Assembly (NCBI RefSeq): GCF_021531915.1 | Contig: NZ_JAFBIV010000005.1 | Span: 1 to 64,000, forward strand | Length of the DNA stretch: 64,000 bases | From: Oscillibacter valericigenes | GTDB lineage: Bacteria; Bacillota; Clostridia; Oscillospirales; Oscillospiraceae | Direction of reading: 5' to 3' | Shown: one piece after another, positions 16,340-26,404 of the stretch | Numbering within the stretch: position 1 is the stretch's first letter | Layout: the number at the start of each line of letters is the position of its first letter | The notes under the pieces: generated by a model | What the model saw: the letters and a program-made list of their open reading frames with translations, nothing else | The model's database searches: none | What the model was told of the DNA's origin: nothing | Position numbers and translations under genes: made by a program

Positions 16340-18316
16340 TCAGACGAATGGCAGATAGTGACTCTGGGCCTGATCCATGATCCCGTCAAAGCAGACCTTG
16401 ATAAACTGGTTGCCGCTGCCGCTGACAGTAACGGCGGCTACTTCGTCACTGCAGTTCAGCGTGGCGGAGAACTGGGGTTCCGTTTCGTTGCCCACATAGA
16501 CCGTCAGTTCGACCGTGGTCCGGTCATCCTGAGGCAGCTTCACCGTGAACTCCTTGCGGACGGTGGACAGTCCGGAACTGACCTTGAAGGAAATGCCGTC
16601 ACCTTCCTTGGCGGTGCTGTAGGCGTCCAGGCTCTGCCAGATGATCTCGCCGCCCGGACGTTCGCTGTCAACCGTATCGGCGCCCAGGCACTTCAAACCG
16701 GAATTTTCCATCTGTTTCAGAGCCTGGTCATAGGTCATGCCCACGAACTGCGGCACCGTGATCTCTTTGATCTCTCTGCCTTTGCTGACCACCAGGGTAA
16801 TGGTATCCCCTTTTTTCAGCTCCTCATCCTTGGCGGGGATGGTGGAGATGATGTGGCCTGCCTCCACGGTGTCGTGGAACTGGTACTCCGATTCATCGGG
16901 GATCTCTATGGTCACCTTGTACTTTTCTTTCAGATTGGACAAAGCACGGTCGGCCTGGGCAATGGTCATACCCGTCACGTCGATCATGGTGCCTTTGTCC
17001 TCGCCGGCGCTGAGCCAGACCTCAATGACCGTATTGGGCTTGCGGATATCGTTCTCCGCCGGACTTTGTTTTGCGATGGTGTCTTTGGGATAGATATCGC
17101 TGAATACCCGCTCATCCGCTAACTTGATCTCAAAGATGTCTTTTACGCCGTCCAATGCTTCGGCCTCTTCCACGGTCAGTCCGAGTACAGACTTGACCAC
17201 ATACTGGTCCACCGGCGTATTGACGGATTTCAGAATGGAAGAAAGAAGTGTAAAAGCCAGGGCTGCGGCCAGCAGGCCGGCCACGGCTAACAATGTTGTC
17301 TTCTTCCAGCTGGATTTGGGAGCGGGGTCATCCTCCTCGTAGTCCCGCCGCCGGGGCTGTTCCCGGGAAGGCTGGGTCCGGTGGTGCGCTGGTGTTGTCG
17401 CGGTCCGGGTGCCGCCGGTCCGCAGCAACTGAGTAGGTTCATCGGTTTCCTCCGGACGGAGATCCGAGAGCTCAAAATCCAGGCTGACCCCTGGATTTTT
17501 CCGGAAGGCCTCCAGGTCGGCGATCATGGCGTCCGCGGAAGGATACCGCTTATCCGGGTCCGCAGTCATGGCCTTCATGCAGATCAGCTCCAGCTGCTCC
17601 GGGATGTCCTTGTTGATCTCGCGGGGTGCCAGGGGAATGGAGCTCAGGTGCTGGATGGCAACGGAAACAGCGCTGTCCCCCTCGAAGGGCAGTCGGCCCG
17701 TCAGCATCTCATAAAGCACCACACCGGCGGAGTAGATGTCACTGCGGGCGTCGGTCCGGTCTCCCCTGGCCTGCTCCGGCGAGATGTAATGGACGGAGCC
17801 CAGGGCCTCCTGGGTCAGGGTCTGGGCGGAGTTTTCCAGGCAGGCGATGCCGAAATCAGCCACCTTCACGCTGCCGTCCCGCAGGACCATGATATTTTGG
17901 GGTTTGATGTCCCGGTGGATGATGCCCCGGCTGTGGGCGTGGCTCAGGCCCCGCATGATCTGGGTGATGAAGTGCAGGGATTCCCGCCAGTTCAGCTGTC
18001 CCCGCTTCTCCATGTACTGTTTCAGGGTGATGCCGTCGATCAGCTCCATGACGATGTACTCGGTATCACCGCCGCGGGACACGTCATAGACCGACACGAT
18101 GTTGGGGTGAGACAGCTGTGCGACCGCCTGAGATTCCGCGTTGAAGCGGCGACGGAAATCCTCGTCCTGGGCCAGATCGGCCTTCAGGATCTTGACCGCT
18201 ACCAGCCGGTTCAGCCGGTGGCACTTGGCTTTATAGACCACCGCCATGCCGCCTGTGCCGATACGCTCCAGGATCTCATAGCGGTTGTCCAGCATTTTTC
18301 CAATGTAAGGATCCAT
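16340..18316 (-). CDS. prkC: Membrane Ser/Thr protein kinase with PASTA domains
   Basis: 658 aa. The kinase domain spans about 10-270: GTGGMAVVYKA loop, VAVKILK Lys, IIHRDIKPQN catalytic loop, VADFGIA (DFG), SPEQARGD. A low-complexity linker leads to one transmembrane helix near 335-355, then three extracellular PASTA repeats (about 365-575) and an extra C-terminal beta domain. PASTA kinases sense muropeptides or lipid II and control growth, wall synthesis and spore germination. It follows its cognate phosphatase gene, the standard pairing. Confidence 0.96.
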   Translation of the reverse strand: MDPYIGKMLDNRYEILERIGTGGMAVVYKAKCHRLNRLVAVKILKADLAQDEDFRRRFNAESQAVAQLSHPNIVSVYDVSRGGDTEYIVMELIDGITLKQYMEKRGQLNWRESLHFITQIMRGLSHAHSRGIIHRDIKPQNIMVLRDGSVKVADFGIACLENSAQTLTQEALGSVHYISPEQARGDRTDARSDIYSAGVVLYEMLTGRLPFEGDSAVSVAIQHLSSIPLAPREINKDIPEQLELICMKAMTADPDKRYPSADAMIADLEAFRKNPGVSLDFELSDLRPEETDEPTQLLRTGGTRTATTPAHHRTQPSREQPRRRDYEEDDPAPKSSWKKTTLLAVAGLLAAALAFTLLSSILKSVNTPVDQYVVKSVLGLTVEEAEALDGVKDIFEIKLADERVFSDIYPKDTIAKQSPAENDIRKPNTVIEVWLSAGEDKGTMIDVTGMTIAQADRALSNLKEKYKVTIEIPDESEYQFHDTVEAGHIISTIPAKDEELKKGDTITLVVSKGREIKEITVPQFVGMTYDQALKQMENSGLKCLGADTVDSERPGGEIIWQSLDAYSTAKEGDGISFKVSSGLSTVRKEFTVKLPQDDRTTVELTVYVGNETEPQFSATLNCSDEVAAVTVSGSGNQFIKVCFDGIMDQAQSHYLPFV

Positions 18317-18332
18317 GGTCTTACCCCCTTTC

Positions 18333-19067
18333 TCACAGCTTCTGCATCAGGACCACCGTCACATTGTCCGGTGCGCCCTGGCTTTTGGATATCTCCAGCA
18401 GCCGCTCCAGACAGGAGTCGGGACTGCCGCGGTGGATGACCTCAAAGAGCATCTCCTGGTCGGTGACAGTGTTCACCAGACCGTCGGTGCAGAGAAGCAG
18501 GTACTCCCCTGCTTTCATAGGACAGATGTAAACATCGCACTTAGCGTCGGCATCCGGACCCAGCGCCCGGGTAATGAGGTTGCGGTTGGGATGGCGACGG
18601 GCCTCCTCGGCGGTGATATCGCCCAGGTCCACCATGCGCTCCACCAGAGAGTGGTCCTTGGTAATGCGAGTGATGCCGTTTTCGCAGATATGGTAGGCCC
18701 GGCTGTCTCCCACGTTGGTGACCACAACACCGTCCGCATAGGATACGGCGGCCACCAGTGTGGTGCCCATGTTCCGGTAGTCCTCATTTTCTTCAGCCGC
18801 GGACCGGATAGCGTTGTTGGCAAGAGAGACCGCGTAAGCGCAGGCGGAGCGCAGCTGTTCCGGTTCCATTTCCGGTGTCAGGACTTTCTCAGCCTCTTCC
18901 ATAAAGGTCCTGGTGGCGATCTGGCTGGCCAGCTGCCCACCGGCAGAGCCGCCCATGCCGTCACAGACCACACAGATGGTACGGTCGGGAGCCTCATGGA
19001 TCATGTACGCGTCCTGATTCTCTTTTCGGACCAGACCGATATCGGTGATCCCCCAAGCATGCATCAT
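18333..19067 (-). CDS. prpC: PP2C-family protein phosphatase (Stp/PrpC)
   Basis: 244 aa. It dephosphorylates substrates of the adjacent PASTA kinase. PPM signatures are present: GLVRKENQDAY, VVCDGMGG with metal-binding Asp, GDSRAY, TKDHS and LLLCTDGL. The start codon overlaps the rlmN stop (ATGA), with GGAGAG upstream; a second ATG three bases later is an equally possible start. Confidence 0.95.
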   Translation of the reverse strand: MMHAWGITDIGLVRKENQDAYMIHEAPDRTICVVCDGMGGSAGGQLASQIATRTFMEEAEKVLTPEMEPEQLRSACAYAVSLANNAIRSAAEENEDYRNMGTTLVAAVSYADGVVVTNVGDSRAYHICENGITRITKDHSLVERMVDLGDITAEEARRHPNRNLITRALGPDADAKCDVYICPMKAGEYLLLCTDGLVNTVTDQEMLFEVIHRGSPDSCLERLLEISKSQGAPDNVTVVLMQKL

Positions 19068-20107
19068 AGCGGCTTCTCTCCTTTCTTTGCTTCTTCCATA
19101 GCCTTCCGGCGGAGCTGTCCGCAGGAGGCGTCAATATCCCCGCCCAGGCTCCGCCGCACCGTGGCGGTGATGCCGTGAGACTCCAACCTTCTCTGGAAGG
19201 CAGCAATGCGCTTGGAGGGCTTGAAGGGGCTCTCCACCACATCGTTGAGCGGGATCAGATTCACATGACCGGGCATCCCTTTCAGCTTGGCAGCAATGAG
19301 ATCCGCCTGCCAGTCCTGGTCGTTGACGCCATCGATCATGGCATATTCAAAGGAAATCCGGCGGCCGGTCTTTTTGAAGTAGTCATGGCAGGCCGCAAAC
19401 AGGTCCTCCACCGGATACGCCCGGTTCACCGGCATGATTCTGGAGCGGGTCTCCCCGTCCGGTGCATGGAGGGAGACCGACAACGTCAGCTGGGTCTTCA
19501 GCTCCGCCAGCCGCCGGATGCCGGGAATAACGCCGCAGGTGGACAGGGAGATGTGCCGCATGCCGATATTCATACCGTCGGGATGATTCACCAGCTGCAG
19601 GAATTTCAGCACGGTATCCAGATTGTCCATGGGCTCGCCGATGCCCATCAGCACGATGTTGGAGATGTCTAAGCCGGAGTCCAGCTGGGTGAACAGCACC
19701 TGGTCCAGCATTTCAGCGGGTGTCAAGTCCCGCACCTTGCCAGCAATGGTAGACGCGCAGAAAGCGCAGCCCATGCGGCAGCCAACCTGGGAGGAGATGC
19801 AGACGGTGTTGCCGTGGTGATAGCGCATCAGCACGGACTCAATGCAGTTGCCGTCCTGCAGTTCCCAGAGGTATTTGATGGTGCCGTCCTGCTGGGAGAC
19901 CTGCTTTCGGGCCACCTTGGGAGCAGTGATGAAGCAGGTTTTCGCCAGCTTTTCCCGGAGGGACTTGGAGAGATTGCTCATCTCGTCAAAGCTCACCGCA
20001 CCCTTGTGAAGCCAGGTAAACACCTGCTTTCCACGGAAAGCAGGTTCTCCCATGTCCCGCAGGGTATCGGTGATCTCCTCCAGCGTCATGGATTTCAAAT
20101 CGATCAT
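19064..20107 (-). CDS. rlmN: 23S rRNA (adenine2503-C2)-methyltransferase
   Basis: 347 aa. Radical-SAM enzyme methylating A2503 of 23S rRNA (and A37 of some tRNAs). The iron-sulfur motif is GCRMGCAFCAST; VLMGIGEPMDN and the C-terminal SLGGDIDASCGQL (methyl-carrying Cys) complete the set. It sits between rsmB and the phosphatase, as in Bacillus. Confidence 0.96.
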   Translation of the reverse strand: MIDLKSMTLEEITDTLRDMGEPAFRGKQVFTWLHKGAVSFDEMSNLSKSLREKLAKTCFITAPKVARKQVSQQDGTIKYLWELQDGNCIESVLMRYHHGNTVCISSQVGCRMGCAFCASTIAGKVRDLTPAEMLDQVLFTQLDSGLDISNIVLMGIGEPMDNLDTVLKFLQLVNHPDGMNIGMRHISLSTCGVIPGIRRLAELKTQLTLSVSLHAPDGETRSRIMPVNRAYPVEDLFAACHDYFKKTGRRISFEYAMIDGVNDQDWQADLIAAKLKGMPGHVNLIPLNDVVESPFKPSKRIAAFQRRLESHGITATVRRSLGGDIDASCGQLRRKAMEEAKKGEKPL

Positions 20108-20117
20108 AAAAAGGACC

Positions 20118-21437
20118 TCACGGACGCCGCGTCATGCGGCAGATGTAAAAGCCATCCGTCCCGTGGCGCTGGGGCCACAGGGTCAGTCGGCCCTCTGTCT
20201 CTCCCACCGGCTGGGGCAGAGAGAAGGGCTCCATGGAAAAATCCGGGTGCTCCGCCAGAAAAGCGGTGGTCACCTCTTCGTTTTCCGTGGGCAGGATGGT
20301 ACAGGTGGAATAGACCAGAGTCCCACCGGGGCGTACATACTGGGCGACATTCTCCAGAATGGCCGCCTGGATCACCGGCAGGGCAAACAGATCGTCCAGC
20401 TTCTTGTAGCGGGTGTCCGGCTTCTTCCGGATGATGCCAAGGCCTGAACAGGGGGCGTCCACCAGCACGGTATCAAAGGCGCTTTCCCACTCCGGACGGA
20501 AGAACCGGCCATCGGCGGAGGCGGTCTCCACGCAGGTGATACCCAGGCGCTCAGCGCCTTCCCGGACACGCTTCAGCTTGTTTTCATGGAGGTCGCAGGA
20601 CAGGATATGCCCCTGGTTTCCCATGGCGAAGGCGCAGGAGAAGGACTTCCCGCCGGGGGCGGCACACACGTCCAGGACCCGCTGACCGGGCCGGACATCC
20701 GCAATCAGGGATACCAGGCGGGCCGCCGGGTCCTGCACCAAAAATTTACCCTCTCGGAAAGGCTTGAGAGCGGTCAGATCTCCGGTGCCGGAGAGCTCCA
20801 GGCAGTCCGGCACCCAACTGTGGGGTGCGGCCTGCACGCCGCAGGCGGTAAGTTCTTCCAGTAGTTCCTCCTGGGTAGTCCGCAGAGGATTTACCTGTAC
20901 CGTCAGGGGCGCGATGCCGTTGTTGGCGGCCAGGAACGTCTCCGTTTCTTCCCTGCCCAGATAGGGCAGCAGCCGCTTCACCAGCCACTTGGGGTGGCTG
21001 TACCGGATGGAGAGATACCGTTCCGGGTCCCGGTCCGGGATGGCGGGCAGGTCGTTTTTATGCTGGGCGATCTTCCGCAGCACCGCGTTCACAAGGCCCG
21101 CGGCCTGCCCTCGCTTGAAGAGCTTGGCCAGATTGACCGACTCATTGACGGCGGCGCTGTCCGGGACCTTGTCCAGGAACAGGATCTGATAAGCACCCAG
21201 CCGCAGGATATCCGACAGCGGGGGCTGCAGGTGGTCAACAGGCTGAGAGCAGTACGCGCCCAAATAGAAATCCAACAGCATTTGATTTTGAAGAACACCA
21301 TAAACCAGACGGCTGCACAAAGCGGCGTCGGGACCGGACAGGCCGTCCCTAGTGATCTGTGCTTTTAGGGCGGCGTCCGCCCAGGCGTCCTTGGTCCGGC
21401 AGGCGATCAGCACACGCAGGGCAGTTTTACGGCTCAT
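20118..21437 (-). CDS. rsmB: 16S rRNA (cytosine967-C5)-methyltransferase
   Basis: 439 aa. An N-terminal NusB-like RNA-binding domain (ALCSRLVYGVLQNQ) is followed by a SAM-dependent domain: VLDVCAAPGGKSF, DAPCSGLG with one catalytic Cys and YSTCTILPTENEE with the other. Its start overlaps the stop of the upstream YugP gene by four bases. Confidence 0.95.
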   Translation of the reverse strand: MSRKTALRVLIACRTKDAWADAALKAQITRDGLSGPDAALCSRLVYGVLQNQMLLDFYLGAYCSQPVDHLQPPLSDILRLGAYQILFLDKVPDSAAVNESVNLAKLFKRGQAAGLVNAVLRKIAQHKNDLPAIPDRDPERYLSIRYSHPKWLVKRLLPYLGREETETFLAANNGIAPLTVQVNPLRTTQEELLEELTACGVQAAPHSWVPDCLELSGTGDLTALKPFREGKFLVQDPAARLVSLIADVRPGQRVLDVCAAPGGKSFSCAFAMGNQGHILSCDLHENKLKRVREGAERLGITCVETASADGRFFRPEWESAFDTVLVDAPCSGLGIIRKKPDTRYKKLDDLFALPVIQAAILENVAQYVRPGGTLVYSTCTILPTENEEVTTAFLAEHPDFSMEPFSLPQPVGETEGRLTLWPQRHGTDGFYICRMTRRP

Positions 21438-22168
21438 TCGCGGCCTCCTCCCCTGCGGCCGCCGCCATTGCGGCCCAGGAAGATCAAAACGTACCGCAGC
21501 AGCTGCAGCATGGACATCAGCAGCGCCGCCACATAGGTCAGGGCGGCTGCCCGCAGGACTTTCTCTGCGCCCCGGACCTCGTCCTCGTCCAGCAGGTAAC
21601 TGTCCTCAATGGTGGCGATGGCCCGACGGGAGGCGTTGAACTCCACCGGCAGGGTCACCAACTGGAAGATGGTAGTCAGAGAGAACAGCAGGATGCCTAC
21701 CAGAAACAGGGGCTGGCTGTACAGCAGCAGGCCCACCAGCAGCAGGATGAAAGAGAACTTGGAGCCCAGCTGAGTGACGGGGATGATGGCACTGCGCACA
21801 CGGATGGGACCATAGCCCACAGCGTACTGTACGGCGTGTCCGGCCTCATGGCAGGCCACGCCCACCGCGGAAATAGTGGCAGAAGCATACACATCCTCGG
21901 ACAGATAAATGGTGTTGTCCCGGGGATCATAGTGGTCCGTCAGACTGCCCCGGCAGGGCCGGATGGGCACATCGTAGACACCGTGGGCCCGCAGGACCGC
22001 TTCCGCCGCCTGGGCGCCGGTGACATGGCGCCGGTTGGCGACGCTGTACCGGCGGAAGCTGCCGCTGACCTGGAACTGTGCCCAGAGAGACAGCAGAAAC
22101 ACCGGGATCAGCAGGATGCAATAGATGTTATTGGCCAGGAAATCGCCGTAGCCGTAGTAATAAGGCAT
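21434..22168 (-). CDS. Zinc metallopeptidase, YugP family
   Basis: 244 aa membrane protein. An N-terminal helix, a cytoplasmic-type loop with the zinc motif CHEAGHAVQYA (HExxH) and two or three further helices match the neutral zinc metallopeptidase family PF04298. A Gly/Arg-rich tail (RNGGGRRGGGRE) follows. The substrate is not established. The start follows GGAGG; the ATG four codons upstream lies before the ribosome site. It sits between fmt and rsmB. Confidence 0.88.
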   Translation of the reverse strand: MPYYYGYGDFLANNIYCILLIPVFLLSLWAQFQVSGSFRRYSVANRRHVTGAQAAEAVLRAHGVYDVPIRPCRGSLTDHYDPRDNTIYLSEDVYASATISAVGVACHEAGHAVQYAVGYGPIRVRSAIIPVTQLGSKFSFILLLVGLLLYSQPLFLVGILLFSLTTIFQLVTLPVEFNASRRAIATIEDSYLLDEDEVRGAEKVLRAAALTYVAALLMSMLQLLRYVLIFLGRNGGGRRGGGRE

Positions 22169-22181
22169 AGAAACCTCCAAT

Positions 22182-23102
22182 TCAGCATTCGATGGGATGG
22201 CCCAGCAGATAGGCGGCAGCCGTCATCCGCTTACCGCCCTGGGCCTGAAGCTCTGTCAAGCGAAGTACCTTGCCATCTCCACAGGCAATGTCAATGCCCA
22301 GTTTGCCCGCTGCCACGATGGTCCCGGGCTGAGCGGAGGTGGATTCTCCGGTTTCTTCGGCGGCGTAGAGCTTCATGGACTCACCAGAAATCACATCGGT
22401 GGTGGCGCAGGGCCAGGGGATCAGGCCCCGGATCTGGCAGGAGATGGCATGGGCGGACCGGGTCCAGTCCACGGGGGACATGTCCTTGGTCAGCATGGAG
22501 GCGTAAGTCATTTTGCTGTGGTCCTGGGGGATACGGACAGCCGTGCCGTTCTTCAGCGCGTCCAAGGTCTCGGACAGAGCCTCCGCTCCCAGTTCCGCCA
22601 GGCGCATAGTCAGGGTCAGAGCGTCCTCCCGGGGGTCAATTGCGGTGGTCTTCTGCAAAATCACGTCACCGGCGTCCAGTTCCTTGGCCATATACATGAT
22701 GGAGACGCCGGTCTCCTCTTCCCCGTCCAGAATGGCCCAGTTGATGGGGGCGGCACCCCGGTATTTGGGCAGCAGGGACGAGTGGACGTTGATGGAACCG
22801 TACTGGGGGAAATTCAGGATATCCTCCGGCAAAATTTTACCGTAGGCCGCCACCACGATCAGCTCCGGCGCCAGCTTCTCCACGATGGAGAAGGCGTCGC
22901 CGTCCCGCATTTTCAGGGGCTGATAGACCTCCAGCCCCTGAGACAGGGCGTATTCCTTCACCGGAGAGGGCGTCAGCTTGTGCCCCCGGTTCTTGGGCTT
23001 ATCCGGCTGGGTGAAGACGCCGCAGATTTCGTGGCCGTCTTCCACCAGACGCTTCAGGGACGCCACGGCGAAGTCCGGGGTCCCCATAAACAGGATGCGC
23101 AT
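22182..23102 (-). CDS. fmt: Methionyl-tRNA formyltransferase
   Basis: 306 aa. It formylates initiator Met-tRNA using 10-formyltetrahydrofolate. MRILFMGTPDFAV, VVAAYGKILP, SSLLPKYRGAAPINWAI (catalytic HSSLLP) and EETGVSIMYM are diagnostic. The ATG at 23102 begins MRILF; a GTG two codons earlier is less likely because GGAGG would be only four bases away. It lies directly after def, the usual pairing. Confidence 0.96.
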   Translation of the reverse strand: MRILFMGTPDFAVASLKRLVEDGHEICGVFTQPDKPKNRGHKLTPSPVKEYALSQGLEVYQPLKMRDGDAFSIVEKLAPELIVVAAYGKILPEDILNFPQYGSINVHSSLLPKYRGAAPINWAILDGEEETGVSIMYMAKELDAGDVILQKTTAIDPREDALTLTMRLAELGAEALSETLDALKNGTAVRIPQDHSKMTYASMLTKDMSPVDWTRSAHAISCQIRGLIPWPCATTDVISGESMKLYAAEETGESTSAQPGTIVAAGKLGIDIACGDGKVLRLTELQAQGGKRMTAAAYLLGHPIEC

Positions 23103-23104
23103 AC

Positions 23105-23623
23105 TCACTGTTCCTCCCCTGCGGCTGCCTCGGCCTCTTCCCGCTCCAGGTACTCCCGCAGCTCGTCATCGGTCAGGAAATGATCGATGTGCTCCACATA
23201 CAGGTGGCCGTCCAGATGCTCGATCTCATGGCAGAAGCAGCGGGCGTTCATACCCTCCCCCTCGGCCTCGAACCAGTTGCCGTCCCGGTCCTGAGCCCGG
23301 ACACGAACCACGTTGGGGCGGGTGACAATGCCCCACTTGCCGGGGACGCTGAGACAGCCCTCCAGACCGGTCTGTTCTCCGCTCTGGGCGATGATCTCGG
23401 GGTTCACCAGCTCCAGATATTCCCCGGAATATTCGTCCATGACAATGCAGATCCGCCGCAGAACACCCACCTGGGGCGCGGCCAGACCGGCACCGTTGGC
23501 GTCCGCCAGGGTGTCCTGCATGTCGTCCAGCAGGGCGTGGAGACGGGAATTGAATTCCGTGACAGGGCGGCAGACCTTATTGAGACAAGACTCCCCCTGG
23601 GTGACGATTTTACGCAGTGCCAT
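23105..23623 (-). CDS. def: Peptide deformylase
   Basis: 172 aa. It removes the formyl group from nascent proteins. Motif 1 GAGLAAPQVG, motif 2 EGCLSVPG (metal Cys) and motif 3 CHEIEHLDG (HExxH) are intact. A C-terminal Glu-rich tail ends at the fmt start. Confidence 0.96.
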   Translation of the reverse strand: MALRKIVTQGESCLNKVCRPVTEFNSRLHALLDDMQDTLADANGAGLAAPQVGVLRRICIVMDEYSGEYLELVNPEIIAQSGEQTGLEGCLSVPGKWGIVTRPNVVRVRAQDRDGNWFEAEGEGMNARCFCHEIEHLDGHLYVEHIDHFLTDDELREYLEREEAEAAAGEEQ

Positions 23624-23644
23624 CGTGCTTACCTCCTTGACTAC

Positions 23645-26113
23645 TCACTCCATGGTGTTGCAGTCCACAAACATATTTAATCCGCGGTTGGCGCGGTCCA
23701 GTGCAAATTCCTTCAAAAGCCAGCTGACCTGCTCCCGGGTGGCCTTGTCGTTGCGGCCTACCAGAAGAACGCGGTAGCGATAGCGGTTGTTGAGCTTCAG
23801 AACAGGTGCGGGAGCGGGACCCAGCACCTCTGGCTGGGAAGCCGCCAGTCCCGGCAGGGCGCAGAGCTGGCGCAGGGTCTCCCGGACACCTGCCGCCGCC
23901 CGCAGCACCGCTCCCTCCTCCGAGCCTGACACCGTGAAGGTGAACAGGTCCGCGAAGGGCGGATACCGCCGCAGCTTGCGCAGACGGATCTCGCTCTCGT
24001 AAAAGCGGTCATAGTCCTGCTTGGCAGCGCTGAGAATGACCTCGTTGCCGGGAGTATAGGTCTGGATGACAGCCCGTCCTGTTTTTCCGCCCCTGCCGGC
24101 CCGGCCCACCACCTGCGTCAGTAGGCTGAAGGTTCGCTCCGCCGCCCGGTAGCTGTCGATATACAGCGACGTGTCCGCCGACAGGACACCCACCAAAGTC
24201 ACATTTTCAAAATCCAGTCCCTTGGCGACCATCTGGGTACCCAGCAGGATGGGGATACGCTCTGATTCAAACTGCCGCAGCAGTTTTTCATGGCCGCCGG
24301 TGGCGGTGTCCGCGTCCATCCGCAGGATGCCAGCCTCCGGGAACAGCTCCCGCAGTTCCTCCTCCACCTTCTGGGTGCCGGTGCCCACATGCTTCATGAT
24401 GCCACCGCACTCCGGACAGACCTCCGTAGCCCGCTGGGAGTGGCCGCAGTAGTGGCACATGAGCCGCCCGTTGGCGGAGTGGTAGGTTAGGGGTACGCTG
24501 CACCGGGGACATTCCGGCACATGGCCGCACTCACCGCACAGCAGCATCCGGCTGTTGCCACGCCGGTTCAAGAACAGGATGCTCTGCTCCCCCCGGCTCA
24601 GGTTTTCCTCCAGCTCCCGGCGCAGGTCCGCGCCGATGAGCCCCGGATACCCCGCCCGGATCTCCTGCCGCAGGTCCGCAATGGTGACCTGGGGCAGGCT
24701 GTGGGCGTTATAGCGGTGCCGCAGCAGGACCTTATGATAGCTGCCCGATTCCGCTGCCCAGGCGGTCTCCACCGACGGGGTGGCGGAGCCCAGCAGCAGC
24801 GTGGCGTTCTGCCGGGCGCAGAGGTATTTGGCGATGTCCCGGGTGTGATACCGGGGCGGATTCTCCGACTGGTAGCTGCCCTCCTGCTCCTCGTCCAGGA
24901 TCACCAGACCAAGGTTTTTCAGCGGAGCGAAGATGGCGGAGCGGGTACCCAGCACCACACGGACCTCTCCCCGACGGATGCGCTTCCACTGGTCGTAGCG
25001 CTCCGTCATGCGGAGAGAGCTGTGGAGCATGGCCACCTGCTCTCCGAAGTAGGAGGAGAATTTTCGCATGATCTGCGGGGTCAGAACGATCTCCGGCACC
25101 AGGACCATGGCGGTCCTTCCCTGCTCCAGTATTTCCTGAACCAGCCGAAGATAGACCTGGGTCTTTCCGCTGCCGGTGACGCCGTACAAAAGCGCTGCCT
25201 CCGGCTTTCCGCTCTTTGTCAGGGCGCAGATACCGTCAAAAGCGGCCTGCTGCTCCCCGTTCAGGACGATGGGCGCCCCTGGCTCCACCTGTTGGGGCGC
25301 CGGGACCCGCAGTGCCTCTTCCTCCGCAAACGACACGATACCGGCCTTCTCCAATCCCCGCAGAGTCTGCATGGAGGCGCCGGTAAAATAACAGATATCC
25401 GCGCTGGAGGCCCGCCCTGTGGCGGCCAGCAGACGCACTACCTCATACCGCATAGGGGCGCTGCGGCGTTTTGGTTCTGTGATCGCCAGTGCTTCCTCAG
25501 CGCTGACAGCCAGCTCCACCATACGGCGGGTCTTATCGCTGATCTTACGCTTTGCGGACGTTTCGCAGACCACCACTCCGGTTTTTTGCAAGGCCTTCAG
25601 CGTGGCGGAAACCTCCTCGCCGCAGGTGTCCCGCAGGCTTTCCAGCCCGGCGCTGCCGCCGCAGGCATACAGCACATCCAGTACGCCCCCGGCCCGGCGG
25701 ACGGAGGCCGCCAAAGCATCGGCCTTTTCCCGGTCCATCGCCGGGTCTGCCAGACACCAGGTCTCCTGAAAGCGGTACCAAAGTCCGGCGGGCAGGATGG
25801 TCTTGACGGCTTCAAACAGCGTGCAGAAATACCGCTGCCGCATCCAGAGAGCCAGGGCAATGCCGTCACCATCCAGGACCGGCTCCCGGTCCAGGACTGA
25901 CGCCAGAGGCTTCAGCCCCGGGGACTTTTCTCCTGTGGTGCGGGCCAGGATGATGCCCTCGGAGCTTCGATTGCCCCGGCCAAAGGGCACGGTCACCCGG
26001 ACGCCCGGGACCGCCGCCTCCAGCAGCGGCTCCGGCACCAGATAATCATAGGGCTTATCAATGGAATAGGGCGCGGCGCTGACCGCGACTTTTACAATGA
26101 CAGCGGTCTCCAT
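23645..26113 (-). CDS. priA: Primosomal replication helicase PriA
   Basis: 822 aa. It restarts stalled forks by loading the replisome. An N-terminal DNA-binding domain (PYSIDKPYDYLVP) is followed by the helicase with Walker A GVTGSGKTQVYL, motif II DEEQEGSYQ (the usual DEEH is DEEQ here) and TRSAIFAPL, then the Cys-rich zinc domain (CGECGHVPECPRC, CHYCGHSQ, CPECGG) and VVGRAGR. In B. subtilis coaBC lies between rpoZ and priA; it is absent here. Confidence 0.96.
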   Translation of the reverse strand: METAVIVKVAVSAAPYSIDKPYDYLVPEPLLEAAVPGVRVTVPFGRGNRSSEGIILARTTGEKSPGLKPLASVLDREPVLDGDGIALALWMRQRYFCTLFEAVKTILPAGLWYRFQETWCLADPAMDREKADALAASVRRAGGVLDVLYACGGSAGLESLRDTCGEEVSATLKALQKTGVVVCETSAKRKISDKTRRMVELAVSAEEALAITEPKRRSAPMRYEVVRLLAATGRASSADICYFTGASMQTLRGLEKAGIVSFAEEEALRVPAPQQVEPGAPIVLNGEQQAAFDGICALTKSGKPEAALLYGVTGSGKTQVYLRLVQEILEQGRTAMVLVPEIVLTPQIMRKFSSYFGEQVAMLHSSLRMTERYDQWKRIRRGEVRVVLGTRSAIFAPLKNLGLVILDEEQEGSYQSENPPRYHTRDIAKYLCARQNATLLLGSATPSVETAWAAESGSYHKVLLRHRYNAHSLPQVTIADLRQEIRAGYPGLIGADLRRELEENLSRGEQSILFLNRRGNSRMLLCGECGHVPECPRCSVPLTYHSANGRLMCHYCGHSQRATEVCPECGGIMKHVGTGTQKVEEELRELFPEAGILRMDADTATGGHEKLLRQFESERIPILLGTQMVAKGLDFENVTLVGVLSADTSLYIDSYRAAERTFSLLTQVVGRAGRGGKTGRAVIQTYTPGNEVILSAAKQDYDRFYESEIRLRKLRRYPPFADLFTFTVSGSEEGAVLRAAAGVRETLRQLCALPGLAASQPEVLGPAPAPVLKLNNRYRYRVLLVGRNDKATREQVSWLLKEFALDRANRGLNMFVDCNTME

Positions 26114-26144
26114 GCCTCGCCCCTCCCCTGTTGTCTTACACGTA

Positions 26145-26357
26145 TTATTCCTCGATGGTCAGATCCATGTGACTGGCGTCCAGCTTGCCCTCGGCCACTT
26201 CGTTGATAGCCAGAGTGACAGGCTTTTCATCCAGATGCTCACCGGTCTCCTCGGCGGTCTCGGCGATCTGACGGGCCCGGCGGGCCACCACGTTCACCAG
26301 CATATAGCGGTTGGGGACATAGCTTGTCAGCTTGTTCATTGCGGGATACAGCATCAT
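26145..26357 (-). CDS. rpoZ: RNA polymerase omega subunit
   Basis: 70 aa. Omega assists folding and assembly of beta-prime. NRYMLVNVVARRARQIAE is the conserved core, with NEVAEGK following. Position between gmk and priA matches Bacillus and other Clostridia. Confidence 0.92.
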   Translation of the reverse strand: MMLYPAMNKLTSYVPNRYMLVNVVARRARQIAETAEETGEHLDEKPVTLAINEVAEGKLDASHMDLTIEE

Positions 26358-26404
26358 AATACTCTACTTCCATTCTGCCTTTCAGGCTGAAATTTTTGAT
26401 GGGG